Assembly: GCA_900552755.1 (NCBI GenBank)
Contig: USAY01000100.1
Coordinates: 1 to 7,226, forward strand
DNA: 7,226 nucleotides
Source of the DNA: an uncultured Collinsella sp.
GTDB taxonomy: Bacteria; Actinomycetota; Coriobacteriia; Coriobacteriales; Coriobacteriaceae
Direction of reading: 5' to 3'
Each line of letters opens with the position of its first letter. Positions within the stretch are counted from its first letter, which is position 1. This document shows, one piece after another, positions 1-4,844 of the stretch. The notes beneath the pieces are model-generated. The model did no database searches. It was not told the DNA's origin and saw nothing but the letters and a program-made list of their open reading frames with translations. The position numbers and the translations under genes were made by a program.

Positions 1-573
1 CGCTATCCGCAGCGTATCGCCCCGTTTTTGCACCTGCCCGTGCAGTCCGGTTGCACGGCGACCCTGCATCGTATGGGCCGTCCCTATAGCGCTGAGTCCT
101 TCGAGGGCACGGTGCGTATGATTCGCGAGATTTTGCCGCAGGCTTCGCTTTCGTGCGATGTCATCGTCGGTTTTCCCGGCGAGACGGACGAGGAGTTTGA
201 GGAGTCGCTGGCGCTCTGCCGTCGCGTGGGCTTCTCGCGTATGCACGTGTTCCGCTACAGCAAGCGCCCCGGCACCTTGGCGGCCGATATGCCCGACCAG
301 GTGGCGCCCGAGGTCATGGCTGAGCGCAGCCGTCGCATGCGCGCGGCGGCCCAGGAGCTCGCCGTTGCCGACGCCCGTCGCCGCGTGGGCTCCGTCGAGC
401 GTGCCGTGCTCGAGTATGGCGACAACCTGACGCTCGGCTCCTTCCATCATGCCCGCCTTGACGATACCCGTGGACTCACGGCCCCGTGCCTGCTCGATGT
501 TGCTATCATCGGAGTCGATGATTCCGGCTTGGTCCATGCACGCAGGGAGGTTCATGGAAGCCTCGAAGATTAG
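1..573 (+). CDS. mtaB: tRNA t6A37 methylthiotransferase MtaB, C-terminal part (5' end outside window)
   Basis: This radical-SAM enzyme family adds a methylthio group to N6-threonylcarbamoyladenosine at tRNA position 37. The frame is open from base 1, so the N-terminal methylthiotransferase domain and the CxxxCxxC cluster motif lie upstream of the window. In the visible 190 residues, HLPVQSG is at 11-17, DVIVGFPGETDEEFEE at 53-68 and HVFRYSKRPGT at 82-92, followed by MPDQV at 97-101. These belong to the second half of the radical-SAM barrel. The HVFxYSxRxGT...MPxQV pattern fits MtaB better than MiaB or RimO. Residues from about 129 to the end (starting VGSVERAVLEY) look like the RNA-binding TRAM domain. 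The last 20 bases overlap the start of phoH, so the two are probably co-transcribed and translationally coupled. MiaB/RimO-type paralogues are the alternative; the family is certain and the subfamily is likely. Confidence 0.88.
   Translation, partial: RYPQRIAPFLHLPVQSGCTATLHRMGRPYSAESFEGTVRMIREILPQASLSCDVIVGFPGETDEEFEESLALCRRVGFSRMHVFRYSKRPGTLAADMPDQVAPEVMAERSRRMRAAAQELAVADARRRVGSVERAVLEYGDNLTLGSFHHARLDDTRGLTAPCLLDVAIIGVDDSGLVHARREVHGSLED
544..550 (+). promoter_or_regulatory. Ribosome binding site deciding the phoH start
   Basis: AGGGAGG lies 3 bases before the ATG at 554, inside the 3' end of mtaB. Longer in-frame starts at 449 and 536 have no comparable purine-rich site, so 554 is preferred. 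The short spacing is slightly unusual. Confidence 0.65.
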
Positions 574-1540
574 ACTTACCGTTCCCGAGGGAATTGACCC
601 CTCTCGTGTGCTGGGCGCTGGTGACGGCGTTCTGCGCACGCTCGAGGGCCTGGTTCGCGCCCACGTGGTTGCCCGTGGTGACAGCATCGCCGTGGGCGGT
701 GACCCGGATGAGGTTGAGCTCGTGGCGCGCTTTTTCGAGCATGCTTTTCGCGAGGCGGCCGCCGGGCGCACACTGTCTGCCGACGATGTCTCTCGCTGCC
801 TGGCCGTCTTGCGCGACGGTGAGCACGAGGCTACGTCGCTTCGCGATGACGTGCTGCTTTCGTATCGCGGCCGTGCCATTCGCCCCAAGACGCTGGGCCA
901 AAAGCGCTATGTGGATGCCATCCGCACGCATACCATCACGTTTGGCCTGGGTCCTGCCGGCACCGGTAAGACCTATCTGGCCATGGCGCTCGCCGTTGCC
1001 GCGCTCAAGCGCCACGAGGTGGGCCGGCTGATCTTGACGCGTCCGGTTGTCGAGGCGGGGGAGAACTTGGGCTTTTTGCCCGGCACCCTCGAGGAAAAGA
1101 TCGATCCCTACATGCGTCCGCTCTACGACGCCCTTTTTGACATGATGGATCGCGAGCGCACCGATGAGCTTATGGAGCGTGGCGTGATCGAGATCGCCCC
1201 GCTTGCCTACATGCGCGGCCGCACGCTGAGCGATGCCTTCGTGGTGCTCGACGAGGCGCAAAATACCACGCCTGAGCAGATGAAGATGTTCCTGACGCGC
1301 TTGGGCTTTAACTCCAAGTTTGTGATTACCGGCGACCTGAGCCAGCGCGACCTGGTGGGTCGTCGTGGCGGTCTTGCCGACGTTGAGCAGATTTTGGGCC
1401 GTGTCGACGATGTCGCATTTTCGCACCTCGAGCGCGCCGACGTGGTGCGCCATGCCTTGGTGGGACGTATCGTCGAGGCATACGACACTTATGATGACGT
1501 GCGCGAGCAGCGCCCGCGCGACCGAAAGGAGTCCCGTTGA
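554..1540 (+). CDS. phoH: PhoH family ATPase (YbeZ-like)
   Basis: This is a cytoplasmic P-loop ATPase of the PhoH family. The family is linked to RNA metabolism and is often a partner of YbeY in rRNA maturation; the exact substrate is not settled. With the start at 554 the protein has 328 residues, near the usual 310-350. The Walker A motif GPAGTGKT is at 133-140, the Walker B-like VVLDEAQN at 230-237, and the ITGD segment followed by LSQRDL at 258-267. The N-terminal ~110 residues are the typical small RNA-binding-like region. The next gene, ybeY, overlaps by 4 bases (TTGA), matching the conserved phoH-ybeY pair. The start overlaps the end of mtaB by 20 bases. An in-frame ATG at 449 would add 35 residues lying entirely within mtaB, and the sequence gives no support for it. 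Confidence 0.95.
   Translation: MEASKIRLTVPEGIDPSRVLGAGDGVLRTLEGLVRAHVVARGDSIAVGGDPDEVELVARFFEHAFREAAAGRTLSADDVSRCLAVLRDGEHEATSLRDDVLLSYRGRAIRPKTLGQKRYVDAIRTHTITFGLGPAGTGKTYLAMALAVAALKRHEVGRLILTRPVVEAGENLGFLPGTLEEKIDPYMRPLYDALFDMMDRERTDELMERGVIEIAPLAYMRGRTLSDAFVVLDEAQNTTPEQMKMFLTRLGFNSKFVITGDLSQRDLVGRRGGLADVEQILGRVDDVAFSHLERADVVRHALVGRIVEAYDTYDDVREQRPRDRKESR
1525..1531 (+). promoter_or_regulatory. Ribosome binding site supporting a TTG start for ybeY
   Basis: AAAGGAG ends 5 bases before the TTG at 1537. It lies within the last codons of phoH and is nearly the full anti-Shine-Dalgarno complement. This is the main reason to accept TTG as the ybeY start. Confidence 0.75.
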
Positions 1541-2046
1541 GTGTATTGATCAGCAACGATGCCGAGCTCGATACGCTGCTCGATGCGCAGGAGGTGGAGC
1601 ACATCTGCGAGGTCGTGCTTGCCGCCGAGGGCGTTGAGCGTGAAGTCGAGATTTCCCTTTCGTATGTCGACGAGGACGAGATGCACGAGCTCAACCACGA
1701 GTGGCGCGGTATCGATCGCACCACCGATGTACTCTCGTTTGAGTGCGATTCGGCCTTTGACGATGACATTCCCGCCGATGAGACGCTCGAGCTCGGCGAT
1801 ATTATCTTGGCCCCGCAGGTTATTGCCCGTCAGGCCCCCGGTTTTGGCAATAGCCCCGCTGACGAGTGCCGTCTGATGCTCGTTCACGGCATGCTGCACC
1901 TGCTGGGCTATGACCACATCGAGGACGACGAGGCCGAGGTCATGGAGGCCCGCGAGGACGCCATCCTGCGCGATTTGGCGCTCGAGCGCGGCGAGGACCC
2001 CAAGCTAGTCCACGTCGGCCCCATCACCAACCACGCCCACGACTAG
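1537..2046 (+). CDS. ybeY: Endoribonuclease YbeY (16S rRNA 3'-end maturation)
   Basis: YbeY is a zinc-dependent single-strand endoribonuclease needed for 16S rRNA 3'-end processing and 70S quality control. The signature HGMLHLLGYDH is at residues 117-127, giving metal-binding His117, His121 and His127. Further upstream, the ELN.EWR..D..TDVLSF segment is also typical. The product of 169 residues is near the family norm (~150-170). The start is TTG, overlapping the phoH stop as TTGA, and is backed by AAAGGAG at 1525-1531. No better ATG or GTG lies nearby in frame. The overlap suggests that ribosomes finishing phoH restart on ybeY, which would keep the two partners in step. The C-terminus is acidic, and the ribosome site for dgkA overlaps its stop codon. 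Confidence 0.96.
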   Translation: MSVLISNDAELDTLLDAQEVEHICEVVLAAEGVEREVEISLSYVDEDEMHELNHEWRGIDRTTDVLSFECDSAFDDDIPADETLELGDIILAPQVIARQAPGFGNSPADECRLMLVHGMLHLLGYDHIEDDEAEVMEAREDAILRDLALERGEDPKLVHVGPITNHAHD

Positions 2047-2055
2047 GAGCCGTCT

Positions 2056-2433
2056 ATGATTCCCGGATCGAACAAGGACCATCCGTCCTTCTTAAAGTCG
2101 TTTTCTTACGCTATGGAGGGCTTCGTCACCGCCGTCAAGACCGAGCGCAACATTAAGGTCATGCTCGTGGCGGGCGTGTGCACCGTCATTGCAGGCTGCA
2201 TCGTGGGGCTCGACATTGCCGAGTGGGCCACGATTATCATCTGTTGCGGCCTGGTGATCCACGGCGAGCTTTGCAATACCGCCATGGAGGCCATCGTCGA
2301 CCTGGCGACCCAGGAGCTCCATCCGCTGGCCAAGCGTGCGAAGGACATCGCCGCCGCCTCCGTATACGTTCTTTCCATCACCGCCGCGATTGTGGGCTTG
2401 CTGGTATTTGCCCACGCGCTCGGCTTTATTTAG
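2056..2433 (+). CDS. dgkA: DgkA family lipid kinase, probably undecaprenol kinase
   Basis: This is a small integral membrane kinase of 125 residues. The Gram-positive members of this family mainly phosphorylate undecaprenol, regenerating the lipid carrier for cell-wall synthesis, whereas the proteobacterial enzyme acts on diacylglycerol. The active-site block is clear: E71, N74, E78 and D82 in GELCNTAMEAIVD, then H89, K93, and A95-K96-D97. E30 in TERN is the likely match to the conserved N-terminal glutamate. Three hydrophobic segments at about 34-52, 57-70 and 98-120 fit the three-helix fold. The ATG at 2056 has AGGAG (2045-2049) overlapping the ybeY stop. dgkA between ybeY and era is a common Gram-positive order; the cdd gene often found next to it is absent. 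Undecaprenol as substrate is inferred from lineage, not read from residues. Confidence 0.9.
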   Translation: MIPGSNKDHPSFLKSFSYAMEGFVTAVKTERNIKVMLVAGVCTVIAGCIVGLDIAEWATIIICCGLVIHGELCNTAMEAIVDLATQELHPLAKRAKDIAAASVYVLSITAAIVGLLVFAHALGFI

Positions 2434-2445
2434 AAAGGGATTCCC

Positions 2446-3513
2446 ATGTCCGACAATATGCAGCCTACCGATGAGATTTTGGACGACGAGTCCCTGGACG
2501 CGGTGGATACCGAGGAGCTCGAGGATGTCGAGGAGTTCGACCCGTTTGAGGGTATGAGCGACGAGGAACTCGACGCCCTGTGCGACGAGGACGACAACCT
2601 CGCGGGCTTTGGCGACGTGGAGCCCGGTTTCCGCAGCGGCTTTGTGGCCCTGGTCGGTCGTCCCAACGCTGGCAAGTCCACGCTGCTTAATGCCTGCTAT
2701 GGCAAAAAGGTCGCCATCACCTCGCCGGTGGCCCAGACGACCCGCCGCCGCATGCGCGCCGTCGTCAACCGTCCCGGCTACCAGCTGGTCTTTGTCGATA
2801 CCCCGGGTATCCACAAGCCCAAGGACGGTCTGGGTTCCGAGCTCAACAAGAGTGCGTTGTTCGAGCTGAACGATGTTGACGTCGTCGCGTTTTTGATTGA
2901 TGCCACCAAACCTATCGGCAGGGGAGACGCTTGGGTTGCCGAGCGCGTCAGATGCGCCCGTTCCAAGAAGGTTCTGGTGCTCACTAAGGCCGATGAGGCC
3001 GACCCCGCACAGGTCATGGAGCAGCTTAAGGCTGCCCACGAGCTCATGGAATATGACGATGAGATCGTGACGTCGTCGGTCAAGAACTTCAACGTCGATG
3101 CCTTTATCGAGACCGTTGCGCACTTTTTGCCCGAGGGTCCGCGTTGGTTCCCCGAGGACATGGGTACCGACGCTTCCGATGAGACGCTCGTTGCCGAGTT
3201 TGTGCGCGAGAAGGTCTTGCGCCGTACCCGTGATGAGATTCCGCACTCCGTTGGCGTGATCTGCGATGCGCTTGAGCAGACCAAGAAGGTGCTGCGCGTG
3301 CACGCCACCATTTACGTCGAGCGCGAGGGCCAAAAGGGCATCATCATCGGCAAGGGCGGCGAGATGATCAAGCATATCGGTATCGACGCCCGTCGCGATC
3401 TTGAGCGCATCTTTGGCACGCAGGTCTTTTTGGAGCTGGACGTGAAGGTCAAGGCCGGCTGGCGTGACGACGAGGCCCAGATTCGCCGCTTTGGCTATAA
3501 CGCCGAGGACTAA
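2446..3513 (+). CDS. era: GTPase Era with an acidic N-terminal extension
   Basis: Era is an essential GTPase that binds the 3' end of 16S rRNA and assists 30S assembly. The GTPase core begins near residue 64. G1 GRPNAGKS is at 71-78, the G2 region TSPVAQTTRRR follows, and G3 DTPG is at 118-121 with IHKP after it. G4 is TKAD at 180-183 instead of the usual NKxD, and G5 appears as TSS near 209-211. The C-terminal KH domain carries GKGG at 302-305 and ends in the family-typical W...RRFGY. At 355 residues it is about 50-60 longer than most Era proteins. The excess is an N-terminal segment, residues 1-62, with no Lys or Arg and 26 Asp/Glu in the first 60. The ATG at 2446 is supported by AGAAAGGGA five bases upstream. 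The gene lies 12 bases after dgkA and 15 before recO. Confidence 0.96.
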   Translation: MSDNMQPTDEILDDESLDAVDTEELEDVEEFDPFEGMSDEELDALCDEDDNLAGFGDVEPGFRSGFVALVGRPNAGKSTLLNACYGKKVAITSPVAQTTRRRMRAVVNRPGYQLVFVDTPGIHKPKDGLGSELNKSALFELNDVDVVAFLIDATKPIGRGDAWVAERVRCARSKKVLVLTKADEADPAQVMEQLKAAHELMEYDDEIVTSSVKNFNVDAFIETVAHFLPEGPRWFPEDMGTDASDETLVAEFVREKVLRRTRDEIPHSVGVICDALEQTKKVLRVHATIYVEREGQKGIIIGKGGEMIKHIGIDARRDLERIFGTQVFLELDVKVKAGWRDDEAQIRRFGYNAED

Positions 3514-3528
3514 GGACGCGCGGCGCGC

Positions 3529-4278
3529 ATGGCAGGCTCCCGGACATATCGCACGAAAGTGGTCGTGCTCGATAAGACTAAGCTCAAAGAGACCGACCTG
3601 ATCTTGACGATGCTTGACGAGCGGGGGCGGCAGGTTCGTGCCGTGGCAAAGGGCGCCCGCAAACCCGGCGGACGCCTGGCTGCGCGCTGCGAGCTGTTCT
3701 GTACGGTCGATATGCTGCTCGCACATGGACGGTCACTCGACGTGGTTTCCCAGGCCGAGCTTATGGAGGCGCCGCTCGGCGCTGCGCCCGATTACGAGAC
3801 GACCTGCGCCGCAAGCGCGATCGCCGAGGTTGCGCGCGTGTGCTCGTTCGAGGACGCCGAGGACCCGTTTACCTTTGCCATCACGCAGCGAGCGCTTGCC
3901 CTGGTGGGCAGCGGGCTTGACACGGCGCATATGGACCTACTTGTGGCGGCATATGTCTTTAAGCTGCTGTCGCACGTTGGCTATCGACCCGATTTTTCGG
4001 CCTGTGTGCTGTGCGGAGACCCCATGCTGTCGTATTTTTCAGCCCAGGCGGGCGGTCTCATGTGCGGGTCGTGCGCGTCGAGCGTTCCAGGTGCCGAACT
4101 GGTGTCGACCGGTGAGACCGCATGGCTGCGCGCCCTCATGTCCATGACCTTCGATGCGCTCATGGCCGAGCGAATCGACCCGCATACGGCGGCATTCCTG
4201 CTCGGGCTTTCGCATGTTTGGGCTGCGACGCACACCGATCAGCGCCTCCGCGCGATGGAATTCATGTTGGGTCGGTGA
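3529..4278 (+). CDS. recO: DNA repair protein RecO
   Basis: RecO is the recombination mediator that, with RecR, loads RecA onto SSB-coated single-stranded DNA and anneals strands in the RecFOR pathway. The 249-residue product begins with the OB-fold segment (YRTKVVVLDKTKLKETDLIL, then GARKPGGRLAA). Its C-terminal helical half carries a zinc-finger-like set of cysteines, C159-x2-C162 and C179-x2-C182, with GYRPDF just before it, as in many RecO proteins. Length is typical (240-260). The position directly after era matches the widely conserved era-recO pair. The ATG at 3529 has only AAGGA at 3512-3516, 12 bases upstream across a GC-rich CGCGCGGCGCGC stretch. This is a long, weak spacing that may lower translation relative to era. 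No terminator is visible after the stop. Confidence 0.93.
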   Translation: MAGSRTYRTKVVVLDKTKLKETDLILTMLDERGRQVRAVAKGARKPGGRLAARCELFCTVDMLLAHGRSLDVVSQAELMEAPLGAAPDYETTCAASAIAEVARVCSFEDAEDPFTFAITQRALALVGSGLDTAHMDLLVAAYVFKLLSHVGYRPDFSACVLCGDPMLSYFSAQAGGLMCGSCASSVPGAELVSTGETAWLRALMSMTFDALMAERIDPHTAAFLLGLSHVWAATHTDQRLRAMEFMLGR

Positions 4279-4302
4279 TGATGCGCAGGCGCGGGCTGCT
4301 TG

Positions 4303-4311
4303 TGGTAACAT
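4303..4311 (+). promoter_or_regulatory. Possible extended -10 promoter for rpsO
   Basis: TGGTAACAT matches the extended -10 pattern TGnTAnnnT, with four of six bases of the TATAAT box. No good -35 element is seen 16-18 bases upstream, as is usual for extended -10 promoters. It would start transcription near 4317-4319 and give an rpsO leader of about 100 bases. Read-through from recO is also possible because no terminator separates them. Confidence 0.4.
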
Positions 4312-4370
4312 ACCGACCTGTTGGTACCTCGACCTTGGTTGTTCGCTCCACCGGCGGCTTCCCAGTCCGA

Positions 4371-4396
4371 GGCGAATCGAGTCGCCCGTGGGCGAC
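4371..4396 (+). promoter_or_regulatory. rpsO leader RNA with two mutually exclusive hairpins (candidate S15 autoregulatory element)
   Basis: GTCGCC (4381-4386) pairs perfectly with GGCGAC (4391-4396) across a CGTG loop, eight bases before the AAAGGTG ribosome site of rpsO. The same TCGCC (4382-4386) can instead pair with GGCGA at 4371-4375, because GGCGA occurs at both 4371-4375 and 4391-4395. A further possible stem pairs CCTCG 4327-4331 with CGAGG 4368-4372. S15 is known to repress its own mRNA in several phyla through structurally different leaders; that this one does so is an inference from position and pairing. Confidence 0.45.
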
Positions 4397-4416
4397 GCAA
4401 AACGAAAGGTGAAACA

Positions 4417-4695
4417 ATGACTGTTTCCAAAGAGCGCAAGGCGGAGCTGACTGCCCAGTTCGGTAACACCCCGGTCGACACCGGCAACCCCAAGGTTCAG
4501 GTCGCCATCCTGTCCGAGCGCATCAAGGAGCTGACCGAGCACATGAAGTCCCACCAGAAGGACTTCCACACCCGTCGTGGCCTGCTCATGCTCGTCGGTC
4601 GTCGTCGTCGTCTTCTTTCCTACATCAAGAAGAACGACATCGTCGAGTACCGTGAGCTCATCAAGGCTCTGGGCATCCGCGACAACATCCAGTAG
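4417..4695 (+). CDS. rpsO: 30S ribosomal protein S15
   Basis: S15 binds the central domain of 16S rRNA early in 30S assembly and forms bridge B4 to the 50S subunit. The 92-residue product has the family pattern throughout: DTGNPKVQVAILSERI, then H42, H46, D49 and H51 within HMKSHQKDFHTRRGLL, followed by GRRRRLLSYIKKND. These histidines and the aspartate correspond to rRNA-contacting positions in other S15 proteins. It is slightly longer than the usual 88-89 residues, with a few extra residues at the C-terminus (RDNIQ). The ATG at 4417 follows AAAGGTG (4405-4411) at good spacing. An in-frame ATG at 4321 would add 32 residues unlike S15 and is rejected. Codon use is biased to C-ending and CGT codons, as expected for high expression. 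The rpsO-pnp order matches many bacteria. Confidence 0.98.
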   Translation: MTVSKERKAELTAQFGNTPVDTGNPKVQVAILSERIKELTEHMKSHQKDFHTRRGLLMLVGRRRRLLSYIKKNDIVEYRELIKALGIRDNIQ

Positions 4696-4709
4696 GATTT
4701 GTACATGCT

Positions 4710-4741
4710 AAGAGCGTCCTGCGCAGCGGGGCGCTCTTTTT
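4710..4741 (+). terminator. Intrinsic terminator after rpsO
   Basis: AGAGCGTCCT (4711-4720) pairs with GGGGCGCTCT (4728-4737) around the loop GCGCAGC, giving a 10-bp stem with two G-U pairs. A4710 can add an A-U pair. A run of five T (4737-4741) follows. It lies 14 bases after the rpsO stop and would separate rpsO from pnp or act as a partial terminator. Confidence 0.85.
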
Positions 4742-4758
4742 GTGTAAGGGCGCGAACA

Positions 4759-4831
4759 ATCACGCTCTGAAGCGTGGCGGGGGCAGGGGGCCCGCGTCAC
4801 ATGAGAAGCCCGCAGGCAAGGGGCCTGTGGG
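4759..4831 (+). promoter_or_regulatory. Structured leader of pnp (candidate PNPase autoregulatory region)
   Basis: Three inverted repeats lie between the rpsO terminator and pnp. The first is CACGCT-CTGA-AGCGTG (4761-4776). The second is GCGGG (4777-4781) with CCCGC (4791-4795). The third is CCCGCAGGC (4809-4817) with GCCTGTGGG (4823-4831), nine pairs with one G-U and an AAGGG loop, ending two bases before the AAAGGAG ribosome site (4834-4840). In E. coli the pnp leader hairpin is cut by RNase III and the message is then controlled by PNPase itself. The same logic here is inferred from position only. I could not identify a convincing pnp promoter in this gap. Confidence 0.45.
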
Positions 4832-4844
4832 GTAAAGGAGAACA

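Noticed and set aside
449..553. Longer N-terminus for phoH starting at ATG 449
   Set aside because: The extra 35 residues lie entirely within mtaB, do not resemble PhoH and lack a ribosome site. AGGGAGG supports ATG 554.
506..1453. 315-codon open frame on the - strand opposite phoH
   Set aside because: It is a shadow of phoH with no family motif, while phoH has clear Walker A and B motifs.
2092..3726. 544-codon open frame on the - strand opposite dgkA, era and recO
   Set aside because: It spans three well-supported genes and their gaps, has no recognisable motif and shows the same low-complexity shadow composition.
4321..4416. Longer N-terminus for rpsO starting at ATG 4321
   Set aside because: The extra residues do not resemble S15, and the AAAGGTG site and normal S15 start are at 4405-4417.
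4598..4616. Tandem CGT repeat in rpsO
   Set aside because: It encodes the conserved arginine cluster of S15 (GRRRR) with the preferred CGT codon, so it is not an independent repeat element.
4779..4790. GGGGG-CA-GGGGG as a possible G-quadruplex in the pnp leader
   Set aside because: Only two G-runs are present, so at best a weak two-layer form. The G-rich stretch is better explained as pairing with CCCGC at 4791-4795.
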